The notes: generated by a model from the letters alone, not told the origin. Positions 1-7,328 are shown, numbered from the stretch's first letter. The stretch is DNA of 21,115 nt from Methanosarcinales archaeon (GCA_009618475.1 WJOV01000093.1:1-21115), one strand, 5' to 3'. Numbers and translations are program-made.

Positions 1-211
1 CTGGGTGCAGTCGTGCTAAGGCACGAAACGAATATATTTAGCGGAGAAGCACAACTTAAAAACAATAGAAGTGCCAATAACAGAGATTTATGTTGAGGAT
101 GGTTCTATGCTGAATCCATGGAGGCATGGATTTGGTAATTTGGGAACAATCATCGCATGGGTTTCGGAGAATGAGAAAGTAGATTTATATAAAAGCAAGA
201 TAAAATACTAA
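1..211 (+). pseudogene. Family 2 glycosyltransferase remnant with internal deletion
   Basis: Two pieces of one GT2 (dolichyl-phosphate-sugar synthase-like) gene are joined out of frame. Bases 1-33 encode LGAVVLRHETN, which matches the segment after the first nucleotide-binding motif of such enzymes (compare LGALVVRHEEN in the gene at 1079). From about 40 a different frame reads YLAEKHNLKTIEVPITEIY, then NPWRHGFGNLG, and stops at 209-211; this matches the C-terminal part of the GT2 at 6322-7291 (EVPITEIYTENGSTLNP, HGFGNLG). The catalytic middle, including the DxD region, is missing. The gene continues to the left of the window. The stop codon directly abuts the ATG of the next gene. The GT2 identity is clear from the two paralogs in this window; the enzyme cannot be active as it stands. 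Confidence 0.75.
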
Positions 212-520
212 ATGGTGTTTGAAATGGAAATGGAAGAGAAGAATATAAAAATAAAGATGGAAACAATTACTATTGACCTCCCAAAAGAGCTGATACATGT
301 ATTTAAGATAAGGCAAAAGGACTTATCTAAGGCGGTGCGTGAGTCTCTTGCAGTGGAACTTTATAGAGATGGAAAAATATCGTTGGGAAAAGCAGCAGAA
401 ATAGCAAAAATGTCAAAGTGGGAGATATTTGAGCTATTGGCAGCAAAAAAGGTTCCACTGCAATACTATCCAGAGGATCTTGAGCAAGATATAGAGACGC
501 TTAAGAAAGTGCTTAAATGA
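212..520 (+). CDS. UPF0175 family antitoxin
   Basis: A 102-residue protein whose core (from about residue 16, METITIDLPKEL) has the UPF0175 pattern: a short ribbon-helix-helix-like start, then SLAVELYRDGKISLGKAAEIA, a helix-turn-helix-like stretch, and a WEIFELLAAKKVP motif near the C-terminus. UPF0175 proteins are usually antitoxins that bind a PIN-type toxin and repress the operon. The stop codon overlaps the start of the next gene by 4 nt (ATGA), so the two are translationally coupled. Start choice is uncertain: ATG codons at 212, 224, 230 and 257 are all in frame. The one at 257 gives the usual family N-terminus; the one at 212 sits directly on the stop of the glycosyltransferase remnant. 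Confidence 0.85.
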   Translation: MVFEMEMEEKNIKIKMETITIDLPKELIHVFKIRQKDLSKAVRESLAVELYRDGKISLGKAAEIAKMSKWEIFELLAAKKVPLQYYPEDLEQDIETLKKVLK

Positions 521-1017
521 TCATCGTTTCTGATTCTGGTCCTTTAATCGCTTTGTCAAAGCTAAATCTACTTTTCATTTTGCAGGAGTTTTTTGAAGAG
601 ATAGTTATTCCAAAAGAAGTTTGGAGAGAAGTAGTGGAAAGAGGAAAAGGGAAAGCAGGTTCGGAGGTAATCGAGAAGGCTAGGTGGATAAAAGTTCAGG
701 AATTAGGAGAAGAACTCAGCATAGGGGTTTTATGCATGGAGATTGAGAGAGGCGAGGCAGAAGCTATAATCCTGGCAGAAAGGATAAACGCAGACATGTT
801 GATTTTGGATGAGAAGATACCAAGAGAGATTGCGGGAGCCATTGGTTTAAAGGTTGTTGGCTCTCTTGCTTTAATCCATGAAGGTATTGAGAGAGGATTG
901 ATAAACCAAACGCTCGAAGAGGTTACAAAGAAGATGAGGGAAAGAAAAATATGGATCAGTGATGAAATTATCGAGAAAGTAAGAAGCAGAGCGAGGCTTG
1001 ATTGGAGTGAGGCATAA
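517..1017 (+). CDS. DUF3368 PIN-like toxin, partner of the UPF0175 antitoxin
   Basis: A 166-residue protein starting MIIVSDSGPLIALSKLNLL. The SDSGPLIAL motif supplies the first acidic residue of a PIN-like RNase fold. Further acidic positions lie in ERGEAEAIILA (around 86-96) and in ADMLILDEK (around 102-110), followed by the GLKVVGSLALI segment typical of DUF3368. These proteins are taken to be Mg-dependent RNase toxins neutralised by UPF0175 partners. It overlaps the antitoxin gene by 4 nt. The length is normal and all expected acidic motifs are visible, so this is an apparently intact pair between two broken glycosyltransferase genes. The short stretch after it (1018-1066) carries an open tail ending DVLEGIKNSK, which may be another gene remnant. 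Confidence 0.87.
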   Translation: MIIVSDSGPLIALSKLNLLFILQEFFEEIVIPKEVWREVVERGKGKAGSEVIEKARWIKVQELGEELSIGVLCMEIERGEAEAIILAERINADMLILDEKIPREIAGAIGLKVVGSLALIHEGIERGLINQTLEEVTKKMRERKIWISDEIIEKVRSRARLDWSEA

Positions 1018-1078
1018 CAATGAAAAAATTAGCGATGTTCTTGAAGGTATAAAAAATAGTAAGTAAGGAACTCAAAAA

Positions 1079-1540
1079 ATGACCATGATTATAGCGGCGA
1101 TGCCCGCGCATAATGAAGAAGGAACCATCGCAAAGGTAGTGCTTGGTGCGAAAAAGCAACACGTGGATAAAGTTGTCGTAGTGGATGATGGCAGTACAGA
1201 TTCAACTGCGGAACTCGCTGAAGCATTAGGCGCGCTGGTTGTACGGCACGAAGAGAATAGAGGTTACGGCGCTGCCATAAGAACTTGCTTTGAGACGGCA
1301 AAAGAACTCAATGCAGACTCTATGGTGATATTAGACTCGGATGGACAACATGACCCTTCTTACATCCCTGATTTTATCAACGCATTGAAAACAAATAAAG
1401 CAGACATTGTAATAGGTTCGAGGTTTCTTACAAAAAATAAGCTTTCCCCCATACCTAAATACAGGATTGTGGGAATGAAAGTATTGAATTTGTTTACACG
1501 AGTTGTTGGGAATATAAAAATCAGCGATTCTACTTCACTT
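1079..1540 (+). pseudogene. GT2 family glycosyltransferase, 3' truncated
   Basis: The reading frame starts MTMIIAAMPAHNEEGTIAKV and shows the GT-A signature in order: PAHNEEG (nucleotide binding), VVVVDDGSTDST (residues about 32-43), VILDSDGQHDP (DxD metal site, about 83-93) and IGSRFL. The family is dolichyl-phosphate-mannose/glucose synthase-like, acting on polyprenyl-phosphate at the cytoplasmic membrane face. Homology ends at GNIKISDS (about 1530), where a full gene would continue with the conserved SGFRAYS segment. The next codons are the antisense of an antitoxin-like fragment, and the frame runs on without homology to 1708. The acceptor-binding C-terminus is therefore lost, and activity is unlikely. 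Confidence 0.8.
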
Positions 1541-1614
1541 ATTAATCCTTCGAAATCCTCCTTACTTATCACTACTTCCCCCTTTTCCTCTTTCAACTTT
1601 ATGATGTCTATCAT
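1531..1614 (-). pseudogene. N-terminal fragment of a probable small antitoxin
   Basis: Reading the minus strand from ATG at 1614: MIDIIKLKEEKGEVVISKED, then FEGLISEVE. This resembles the start of short archaeal antitoxin-like proteins that follow a TATA box and a strong ribosome site. Just upstream are TTATATATAG (about 1643-1652) and the Shine-Dalgarno AGGAGG about 9 bases before the ATG. Past residue 29 the frame runs into the antisense of the glycosyltransferase above, so the gene is cut at about 1531. A complete partner toxin is not present. The family assignment is weak. Confidence 0.4.
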
Positions 1615-1661
1615 TTTTTCCCTTACCTCCTATTCTCTTAATCTATATATAAATCTGTTAC

Positions 1662-1838
1662 TTATCTATCTTTCCAATCAAGCTCTATCCCAACTTTGTC
1701 ATCGGTAGAATGCCCGTCCACGATGATTACTTCGTATTCGTTTTTTGGATAATCCAGATTTTTGATTGATGCGAGGCATTTCTCAAGGATGTCGTCGTTG
1801 TTCTTCGTTGGGATGATGATTGAAACCTCTTTATTCAT
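1662..1838 (-). pseudogene. GT2 glycosyltransferase N-terminal fragment
   Basis: A 58-codon frame starts MNKEVSIIIPTKNNDDILEK and reaches EVIIVDGHSTDDKV, the first two sequence blocks of GT-A/GT2 transferases (nucleotide-binding SIIIPTKN and the VDGHSTD acidic motif). After DDKVG the homology stops; the frame ends a few codons later, immediately before the promoter-like TATATATAG of the antitoxin fragment at 1614. The rest of the enzyme (DxD motif, acceptor domain) is absent. It lies 17 nt downstream of the RelE-type toxin gene on the same strand, so it may still be co-transcribed with that pair, but it cannot be functional. Confidence 0.72.
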
Positions 1839-1855
1839 ATTTGCTTCAATTCTTA

Positions 1856-2122
1856 TTATTTATATGCTTCATCGTGATGCGTAAAGTCTAAAAAGATTAC
1901 TCTGCGCTCTTTCTCGTCTATTCCATAAATCAGCACAAAATGTCCGATATGAACCCTTCTTTTACCCTTTAGTTCCCCATGAAGAGGCTTGCTAAGGTAT
2001 GGATTCTCTGTAATTTGAACCATTTTCTTTTGCACTGATGTGTACAACGTTTTATCTCTTTTCGCCAACTTCCTCAGCTTAGAAACTAACTCTTCATCTA
2101 TATCTTGACTGTAACTATTCAT
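1856..2122 (-). CDS. RelE/ParE-superfamily toxin, copy 1
   Basis: An 88-residue protein with the compact RelE-type fold pattern: an N-terminal helical half (DEELVSKLRKLAKRDKTLY), the mid-protein motif NPYLSKPLHGELKGKRRVHI, then strand segments HFVLIYGIDEKERRVIFLDF and the C-terminal FTHHDEAYK with His residues. RelE-type toxins are ribosome-associated mRNA interferases. Its 5' end meets the stop of the antitoxin gene upstream (2122), so the pair is coupled. It is clearly paralogous to the toxin at 5494-5766 (same KGKRRVHIG, FVLIYGIDEKER and HHDEAYK blocks), which indicates duplication of the module. It appears intact and of normal length. Confidence 0.87.
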   Translation of the reverse strand: MNSYSQDIDEELVSKLRKLAKRDKTLYTSVQKKMVQITENPYLSKPLHGELKGKRRVHIGHFVLIYGIDEKERRVIFLDFTHHDEAYK

Positions 2123-2370
2123 TATTCAGTCTTCAAACTCTCCAAAAACGCATTTAGCTCATTTGCATCTTTGAAAGACCTGGCTTTCCCTTCTTTCACT
2201 CTTTTCTCCGCTTCTTTCACACGCTCTATAAATTCTTCTCTAAACATCTCCTCCGGTGGATAGAACTGTTCCTCAAGCACATCTATTATGCTTCGCACAA
2301 TCCTGTATTTTATCCTCTCTTCTATTTTTGGAACAATACGTTCCACAAGTTCCTCTTCGCTTACTTCCAT
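2122..2370 (-). CDS. Antitoxin of the RelE-type pair, copy 1
   Basis: An 82-residue, very charged, largely helical protein: ELVERIVPKIEERIKYRIVR, then EEQFYPPEEMFREEFIERV and a C-terminal acidic-basic tail. It sits directly upstream of the toxin and its last base is shared with the toxin start, the usual antitoxin-first order. Its paralog at 5763-6005 shares the RYKIVRSIIDALEEQFYPPE core, so the core is probably the conserved DNA-binding or dimerisation part and the more divergent C-terminus the toxin-binding part. I do not recognise a named antitoxin family from sequence alone. A TATA-like element lies about 30 bases upstream of the start. Confidence 0.75.
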   Translation of the reverse strand: MEVSEEELVERIVPKIEERIKYRIVRSIIDVLEEQFYPPEEMFREEFIERVKEAEKRVKEGKARSFKDANELNAFLESLKTE

Positions 2371-2395
2371 TTTCTTTACTTTTATTTCGTTTTCA

Positions 2396-2408
2396 TATTA
2401 TTTAAATA
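2396..2408 (-). promoter_or_regulatory. Putative TATA promoter of RelE-type pair 1
   Basis: On the minus strand CATATTTAAATAAT lies about 26-38 bases before the antitoxin ATG at 2370. The AT-rich TTTAAATA core fits an archaeal TATA box, which would place transcription start close to the start codon. Confidence 0.45.
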
Positions 2409-2487
2409 TGTCACATCTTTCACCGACTTCCTTCCTTCAACGTATAATTCTTTTGGTAAAGCTTTTCTTTCTAAGAAAAGGTTTATT

Positions 2488-3321
2488 CTATTCTTTCCCG
2501 CCTCCAATCATGCTGAAGAAAAAGGAGAAGAAAATGGTTTGCAATCCTATGACCAAAAGCGTGAAGCCTATCATGTCCTGCCCGCTCATCGGGAGTTCCA
2601 TGTAGCCGCTACTCATCCAATTAATAACTAAATGCAATGAATAAGCAAACCCACCGAGAAATATCGCCAATCCTACGGTCGCTCCACGCTCCAATGAAAC
2701 ACGCTCAAAAATGAATTCCGTTAGCCTGCCCGGCTCAAATAAATTGTGTTTCCTTCCATATATTCCTGCAAACAATCCCAGGCATAATATCTGATAGCCT
2801 ACGATTACTGCCAAACTTCCAGCAATCATCGAATGGATTCCCGGTGTAAAGCCCACGTTAACGTGGAAGTAGCTCAGCAATAATACTAAAAGTCCAAATA
2901 AAAATAAATTCAAAAACCCCGTTAGAACCGGATTGCCTATGTATCTATGCAGCCAGGGCATAGCACCTTTCTTTATCTCTCCCTTGAACCTGCTTCCCAT
3001 CACAATATCTGCTTCTCCTTTTTCCAACGGTTCTAAAAGCTTTGGGATTTCCGAAAAATCGTAGGTATTGTCGCCATCTCCAATGACTATGTGCTTCCCT
3101 TTTGCATATTTAAAAGCATAGAGATAGGCGTAGCCGTAGCCCCTTTTATCCGGCGTTACAACCGTAGCCCCTTTTGAACTTGCAATTTCTGCCGTTCTGT
3201 CCACGGAATTATCCGCAACTATTATCTCTCCTCTTATATTCCCCTCGAAAATCTTCTTTATCTTCTCTATGCATATCCCAATGCTATCTTCTTCGTCAAG
3301 TGTAGGGATGAAACGTCTAAC
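2488..3321 (-). pseudogene. Membrane GT2 glycosyltransferase with internal deletion and no normal start
   Basis: Homology begins about 3321 (VRRFIPTLDEEDSIG, then EIIVADNSVDRTAEIASS), continues through IVIGDGDNTYDF (DxD) and ADIVMGSRFKGEIKKGAMPW, and ends in four hydrophobic segments (about residues 70-240 counted from GTG at 3204). In this family (dolichol-P-glucosyltransferase-like) the segment GNPVLTGFLNLF is normally followed by a SDxHSGFR acceptor block of about 100 residues before the membrane part. Here it joins directly to LFGLLVLLLSYF, so the acceptor block has been removed in frame. No ATG, GTG or TTG is in frame before 3204, where GTG falls inside the DNSVDRT motif. The gene therefore looks dead at its 5' end and altered in the middle. 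Confidence 0.7.
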
Positions 3322-3469
3322 ATTTGTTTCGTCTCCAATTGTATAATACAGGAATAAAAAATGACATACCGGTGAATTTTTTAAAAACTATTCTAAACTT
3401 TTTTTGGCAATATGAAAAGGTTTTTAAGCTGCAATTGCCAATTACAATAGTAACGAGGCGCGTAATAAA

Positions 3470-3613
3470 ATGAGAGCGGAATTCATTTACTTGCTCGTGA
3501 GAACTTTGGCAAGGTTGAGCTTGATAGGCGATAAAGGGCGCTTCAGGAATAAAAAGTTTTTCACCCGCACTTCCGAATACGGTGCGTATGAATCTCTCAT
3601 AAAACACAGCTGA
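3470..3613 (+). other. Short open frame of 47 codons, coding status unclear
   Basis: The frame starts MRAEFIYLLVRTLARLSLIG and ends SEYGAYESLIKHS. A TATA-like TTTTTAAG lies about 45 bases upstream. The sequence is basic with one hydrophobic stretch near the N-terminus. I do not recognise it. It may be a small protein or another gene remnant in this decaying region. Confidence 0.2.
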
Positions 3614-3648
3614 TTGGACTATTACCATTTCATCCATCTCTTTTGGTT

Positions 3649-3779
3649 TCATAACCTCCTCACCGTCCCCAGCCAGAATATATAATCCATGTCTTTAAGC
3701 CAATATTCTTGAATTTCTCACGCAGTTCTGCATAACCTAAAGATGCCATTTCTATATTCATCTTCATCTTTATCTCCAT
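3649..3779 (-). pseudogene. Deleted copy of the small archaeal family found at 9272-9721
   Basis: The minus-strand frame starts MEIKMKMNIEMASLGYAELR and EKFKN, nearly identical to the first 24 residues of the protein at 9272-9721. It then jumps, out of frame, to the family's C-terminus: in the adjacent frame WLKDMDYIFWLGTVRRL ends at 3649. That tail matches WLRDPDYIFWLGTVR of the remnant at 8740-8876. About 85 codons of the middle have been removed between the two blocks. This family has no function I can name. Confidence 0.7.
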
Positions 3780-3832
3780 TATCTATTCCTCTTTTCACTA
3801 TAAATGCTTTTTCATCGCTTCAAATTTTGTTT

Positions 3833-3892
3833 TCATTGATATAAAGCATCTAAACCATTGAACATCCACTTACACCAGTTCTTCATATCCAT
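3833..3892 (-). other. Conserved 19-codon frame in repeat copy A
   Basis: The minus strand encodes MDMKNWCKWMFNGLDALYQ followed by TGA. The stretch AGGGGG directly precedes the first ATG and lies 6 bases before the second ATG (giving MKNWCKWMF). The same frame occurs at 9775-9834 with one residue changed (Asp to Glu). It may be a small peptide, a leader peptide for the downstream family gene, or simply part of the duplicated DNA. Confidence 0.3.
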
Positions 3893-4033
3893 CCCCCTAT
3901 ATCGAAATTTTTGTTTGCAATGTCTGAAAATTTGGTGAAATAAAATGTAAAAAATATTGAGTCCTCATAGCTTAACCTTTGCGTTTGCATTATTTGTCAT
4001 ATTCTTTATATCTAAGATAAATTTAAAAACCGA

Positions 4034-4060
4034 GCATAAAAGCTTTTCGTTTTTTTTCTA
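4034..4060 (-). promoter_or_regulatory. Promoter-like repeated element, copy 1
   Basis: On the minus strand TAGAAAAAAAACGAAAAGCT then TTTATGC: an A tract, a BRE-like CGAAA and a TATA-like CTTTTAT. The same block recurs at 9988-10014 and 10865-10894. Read on the plus strand it is an AAAAGCTTTT palindrome followed by a T tract, but no plus-strand gene ends here, so a minus-strand promoter is the better reading. Confidence 0.5.
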
Positions 4061-4186
4061 TAAATATTTCACGAACTGATGCGGTCTGTTATCCAGCCAA
4101 AGCGCTGGAGGTTTTACTAATTTTTTTCCCAAAAAATTGCGCTGCGATTTCTTCAGGTCAACGATAGAGGTTATTATGATTTTCAT
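4058..4186 (-). pseudogene. N-terminal fragment of a family 1-type glycosyltransferase
   Basis: A 42-codon frame reads MKIIITSIVDLKKSQRN, then FLGKKLVKPPALWLDN, then RPHQFVKYL and TAG. The outer parts match the start of GT4/GT1-type transferases in which SIVDLK is followed closely by NRLHQFVKYL. The 16 residues in between look like a foreign in-frame insertion of 48 bases, containing the hairpin CCAGC-GCTTTG-GCTGG (about 4094-4109). The frame stops just at the repeated promoter-like element. The remaining ~300 residues of the enzyme are missing. Confidence 0.5.
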
Positions 4187-4217
4187 GTCTTCAGTACCTG
4201 TATTTCCTATGGTTTAA

Positions 4218-4250
4218 ATCATCACCTAATCATCACCTAATCATCACCTA
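4218..4250. repeat. Three tandem 11-base repeats
   Basis: ATCATCACCTA occurs three times head to tail (4218, 4229, 4240). It begins at the stop codon of the AlbA_2-like gene ending at 4248 and extends downstream of it. The other AlbA_2-like gene also has a triple tandem repeat at its 3' end. Confidence 0.9.
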
Positions 4251-5144
4251 TGTCTTTGGAATATACTTCGTGGATCTCCCCTTTCCCATGGTTATAAGTA
4301 ATCCTTTCTGTATCAGATCGTCTAAATCAAGATGTGCTGTTTTGTGAGAGACCTCATTTATCTCTCGATATATCCTGTTTGTGATAAAGCCCTTGCTGAA
4401 AGTGTGTTGTAACGCTTTTCTCTGTCTTTCGTTCAACTCCACACCAAGTTTCTCTATCTCACTTATCACTATTGCTTTCCCCCCTGATCTGAAAATAACC
4501 TTTGTTTCCACTTCACTTAGCTCGTATTCTGGTTTTGGGATTCCCCATTCCTCGCATAACTCATTGATCATGTAAATTCCAGAACCGTATTTCTCGATAA
4601 AACCGACATCATACATGAGTTGACATAAAACAGGATTTACTGGTACGTGTTTTGGTTTTTCTGGCGTGACTCCTTTCGGGAACGAGCCCGAGCTGATAAT
4701 TTCAATCCTGTCATCAAAGATTGCGACTCGCGTATCTGCTGGCTCGAAATATCTTTGTGGATTCTTACCAAAGAACAATATCCCAGCGTTTGTTGGTTTT
4801 ATTTCATCATTAACCTTCTTTGCTGCACCAACATTCAGTAATAAAGTCCCCACATCCATTTTTTCTGGTTTTTTAACCTTTCTTATCTCCTCTCTCCTTT
4901 CCAGATACCACCTCACCTTATCTTCATCAATATCATCAAGCGTTGCCTCCTCGCAAACTCTTCCATCCCAGTAAACCTTTGAGGTTTGCAGAGCAAGATT
5001 CCTTATCTCTTCATATCCGAGCTTCTGATTTGATTTTGAAAATGCAGAAACACTCTCCATTATTTTATCGGTTTGAGATAAAGATGGTTTGAATTCTACT
5101 GTTTCTGATTCCCCTTTTTCAAGTAGTTTTATGATTTTACTCAT
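4248..5144 (-). CDS. AlbA_2/RecG-like (divergent AAA-4) protein with two internal deletions
   Basis: A 298-residue protein of the 'ATP-dependent DNA helicase RecG-related' group, which normally has an N-terminal AlbA_2 (Schlafen-like) domain, a GHKL-like ATP-binding region and a winged helix, about 450 residues in all. The start MSKIIKLLEKGESETVEFKP is typical, but ESVSAF (31-36) runs straight into SKSNQKLGYEEIRNLA, skipping most of AlbA_2. A second skip occurs at FFGKNPQRYFEPADTR (125-139), which then joins VAIFDDRIEIISSG. The C-terminal part (GFIEKYGSGI, then a winged helix from about 230) is intact. The reading frame is open throughout. The start overlaps the stop of the upstream frame (ATGA at 5141-5144). 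Whether the shortened protein works is unknown. Confidence 0.7.
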   Translation of the reverse strand: MSKIIKLLEKGESETVEFKPSLSQTDKIMESVSAFSKSNQKLGYEEIRNLALQTSKVYWDGRVCEEATLDDIDEDKVRWYLERREEIRKVKKPEKMDVGTLLLNVGAAKKVNDEIKPTNAGILFFGKNPQRYFEPADTRVAIFDDRIEIISSGSFPKGVTPEKPKHVPVNPVLCQLMYDVGFIEKYGSGIYMINELCEEWGIPKPEYELSEVETKVIFRSGGKAIVISEIEKLGVELNERQRKALQHTFSKGFITNRIYREINEVSHKTAHLDLDDLIQKGLLITMGKGRSTKYIPKT

Positions 5145-5461
5145 TGGAATCTCTCCATTATTACATCAACAATCCTTTCCCCCTGCATTTCCATCTCCAA
5201 ATGGATTATTCCAGTTATTGTCTCTTTATCTATATAATTATCCTTTGGATAGTCCAACACAACCAAATTTTCTATTCTTTTCGCAATAACATTCTCTTCG
5301 TTGTATGTCGGCACGATAACCGAAACAAACGGCAGGAAAGAATAATCATTATTTTTCGGTTTTGATTTTAATGCAGCAACAGCCATTAACGAAGGATAGC
5401 CTGCGAACTGATAGATGAGGAGGAATGAAAGCAGGTAAAGCAGGAAAAGGGTTATGGTCAT
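5141..5461 (-). pseudogene. Chimeric membrane GT2 N-terminal fragment
   Basis: The frame starts with a transmembrane segment (MTITLFLLYLLSFLLIYQF), then AALKSKP, then the GT2 block PFVSVIVPTYNEENVIAKRI and ENLVVLDYPKDNY. A real enzyme would continue EIIVVDSGSTD; instead it switches to DKETITGIIHLEMEMQGERI and ends 15 residues later, overlapping the start of the AlbA_2-like gene by 4 nt. The tail may be the C-terminus of another small gene. Two more fragments of the same GT2 type lie at 6021-6165 and 10523-10735. The DxD and acceptor regions are missing, so it is not an active transferase. Confidence 0.65.
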
Positions 5462-5493
5462 CGTTATGGTATCACCATCCTCAAGTAATTCTA

Positions 5494-5766
5494 TTATTTG
5501 TACGCCTCATCATGGTGTGCAAACTCTAAGAAAATTACCTTACGTTCTTTTTCGTCTATCCCATAAATCAACACAAAAGGACCTATGTGAACCCTTCTTT
5601 TACCTTTAAGCACTCCTTTAAGTGGTTTCCCAGGGTATGGTCTCTCTGCGACTCGAAGCATCTTTTTTATTATGGCGTTATAAACTGACTTGTCTTTCTT
5701 TTCTAACTTCTCCAGTTCCTTCCTCAGTTTATCTCCAATTTCTATGTCATATGGCTGGCTCATCAC
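5494..5766 (-). CDS. RelE/ParE-superfamily toxin, copy 2
   Basis: A 90-residue protein with the same layout as the toxin at 1856-2122: N-terminal helices (KLRKELEKLEKKDKSVYNAI), the PYPGKPLKGVLKGKRRVHIG block, FVLIYGIDEKERKVIFLEF and the HHDEAYK end. Expected role: mRNA interferase held in check by the partner upstream. Its start overlaps the antitoxin stop by 4 nt. No defects are visible. The two toxins differ mostly in the N-terminal helix, which suggests that each is paired to its own antitoxin. Confidence 0.87.
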   Translation of the reverse strand: MMSQPYDIEIGDKLRKELEKLEKKDKSVYNAIIKKMLRVAERPYPGKPLKGVLKGKRRVHIGPFVLIYGIDEKERKVIFLEFAHHDEAYK

Positions 5767-6005
5767 TCTTCAGCTAAAAATTCTTTTTTGAAATCATCAT
5801 AGCTATAGCGCTTACTTTTTCCTTCTTTCACTCTTTTCTCTGCCTCTTCCACCCTCTTCACAAATTCCTCCCGGAACGTCTCTTCCGGCGGATAGAACTG
5901 TTCCTCAAGGGCGTCAATGATGCTTCTCACTATTTTATATCTTATCCTCTCCTCTATTAGCGGGGCGAGTCGCTCAACAAGTTCTCCCTCATTAACCATT
6001 TTCAT
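5763..6005 (-). CDS. Antitoxin of the RelE-type pair, copy 2
   Basis: An 80-residue charged helical protein. Its core IRYKIVRSIIDALEEQFYPP is nearly the same as in the protein at 2122-2370, while the C-terminal 15 residues (KSKRYSYDDFKKEFLAEE) differ, as expected if that part recognises the cognate toxin. It is located upstream of and overlaps the toxin gene. Two starts are possible: ATG at 6005 and the ATG two codons later. The gene lies directly after a GT2 fragment whose reading frame runs through its promoter. Confidence 0.75.
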   Translation of the reverse strand: MKMVNEGELVERLAPLIEERIRYKIVRSIIDALEEQFYPPEETFREEFVKRVEEAEKRVKEGKSKRYSYDDFKKEFLAEE

Positions 6006-6020
6006 CTTTTTCTCACACTA

Positions 6021-6165
6021 TTATTTTATTGTTTTCACCATATAAGTTTTTATCCCTTTCGCGATAATTTTCTCTTCGTTGTAGGTTGGCACGATAACCG
6101 AAACAAACGGCTGGTATGAATAATCCTTATATTTCGGAGCAACTCTATTTTGAGGGAGCTTTTTT
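6021..6165 (-). pseudogene. GT2 fragment ending at a toxin-antitoxin promoter
   Basis: Without a start codon, the minus strand reads ISKKLPQNRVAPKYKDYSYQ, then PFVSVIVPTYNEEKIIAKG, then IKTYMVKTIK and TAA. The middle block is the GT2 nucleotide-binding region, almost the same as in the fragments at 5141-5461 and 10523-10735. Homology stops right after NEEKIIAK, exactly where the promoter of the second RelE-type pair begins. The N-terminal membrane segment and all of the enzyme after the first motif are absent. Confidence 0.65.
6036..6057 (-). promoter_or_regulatory. Putative promoter of RelE-type pair 2
   Basis: On the minus strand AAAAACTTATATGGT (TATA-like CTTATATGG at about 6038-6046) follows CGAAAGGG, a BRE-like CGAAA at about 6058-6062. 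It lies about 35 bases before the antitoxin start. It overlaps the end of the broken GT2 frame. Confidence 0.5.
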
Positions 6166-6321
6166 GAGATTTGGAAGTTGGGATTTACTTGGGATTTTGT
6201 AGTATTTGATATTGGGATTTATACCTTCAGCGTTGGAATTTTCCTTTTTTCTCACCCTCTCCCTCACCCTACTCTTTTCCTATTTCTTATCTTCTCAATC
6301 GCTCTAATTAAACCTCTATCG
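6166..6321. other. Non-coding stretch with imperfect TTGGGATTT repeats
   Basis: On the plus strand, 6168-6225 holds several copies of a T/G-rich motif (GAGATTTGGAAG, TTGGGATTTA, TTGGGATTTT, TTGGGATTTA), followed by a pyrimidine-rich run to about 6300. No coding homology is seen on either strand. The pyrimidine run lies just downstream of the GT2 pseudogene stop on the opposite strand. Confidence 0.5.
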
Positions 6322-7291
6322 CTACCCTTTCACCACACGTTCATCCATCATTGCTTCTTTTTCTTTTTCCTCTGCAATCACATTCACTATCAACCTCGTA
6401 AGCGCATTCAATATCAAACCCGTAAGTACAATGAACACACCAATAACGATAAACAACACCGCTACAAGCGCAGAGCCAACCGCAACTCCTCCGCTTCCTA
6501 TAAATGCGATATACAGCACCCATGCGCCTGCTGTCAATCCGATAATCGTGAGCACAGCGCCCGAAATGCCGAAGAAGAACAGTGGTCGTTTCTCTGAAAT
6601 ATACGTTATCGCTATTCCTAAATTACCAAATCCATGCTTCAAAGGGTTGAGCGTAGAACCATTCTCCGTATAAATCTCTGTAATCGGTACTTCTGTCGTC
6701 TCTAAGCCTTTCTTCTCCGCTAAATATAACATCTCACTCTCTACAAAAAAACCCGCCTTCTCGAATTTCATTGCCTCCATTGCAAGTCTTGAAAGCGCTA
6801 TGAATCCACATTCGGGGTCGCTATACTTCTTCTTCGAGAGCGTGTATGAACATATCATCAGCACAAACTGCCCCCAGGGTCGGTAGAACGGAATTTTACC
6901 CTTACCCCTTCTTTTTGATTCTCTTAACTTCCTTGAGCCGAGAACTAAGTCGTATCCATCTTCTGAAATTGGTTTTATGAGCATTGGTTTTCATCAGGGT
7001 CATGCTGGAAGTCCGCATCTAACAGAACAAGCACGTCCGCATCCATCTTTATCGCTTCCTTTACTATCATTTGAACCGCTGCTGCCTTCCCCATGTTCGT
7101 TTCATTTCTGATTACTGTTGCATCGGTTCTTCGTGCAATCTTTGACGTTCTATCAACACTTCCGTCATCCATAACGATAATCGCATCTACGTACTCTTCT
7201 GCACCGTGTATTATGCTGCCGATAGAATCTTCCCTGTTATACGCAGGTATCCCGGCAATCGTTTTCTTCGCTTTTGTTCTTGTTCGTTCAT
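6322..7291 (-). pseudogene. GT2 dolichyl-phosphate sugar transferase-like gene with two frameshifts
   Basis: A near full-length gene can be rebuilt with two one-base corrections. It starts at ATG 7291 (GAGG ribosome site a few bases before) with MNEQEQKRRK; a first shift in a four-A run leads to TIAGIPAYNREDSIGSI and IVMDDGSVDRTSKIARR. It continues to LVLLDADFQHDPDE; a second shift in GATGAAAACC leads to PMLIKPISEDGYDLVLGSRK. The C-terminal half is intact: SDPECGFIAL acceptor block, VPITEIYTENGSTLNP, HGFGNLG and two transmembrane segments (about 55-115 residues before the end). All catalytic motifs are present, so either the gene died recently or the shifts are sequencing or recoding events. 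Confidence 0.8.
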
Positions 7292-7328
7292 TTTCCTCTA
7301 ATTTCCTTTTCTCATTCCCCTCTTGAGT

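Larger units (their letters stand above)
3706..4060. repeat. Long direct repeat, copy A (pairs with 9648-10014)
   Basis: About 250 bases starting TTCTTGAATTTCTCACGCAG (3706) are nearly identical to 9648 onward, including the start of the small archaeal family gene, its upstream leader and a 19-codon frame. The similarity then fades between about 3955 and 4030 and returns in the promoter-like block at 4034-4060. This looks like a duplicated gene start plus its promoter region; the gene body of this copy was later deleted. Confidence 0.85.

Noticed and set aside
6178..6597. Plus-strand open frame with hydrophobic residues
   Set aside because: It is the antisense of the GT2 pseudogene and a T-rich repeat stretch; no homology is recognisable.
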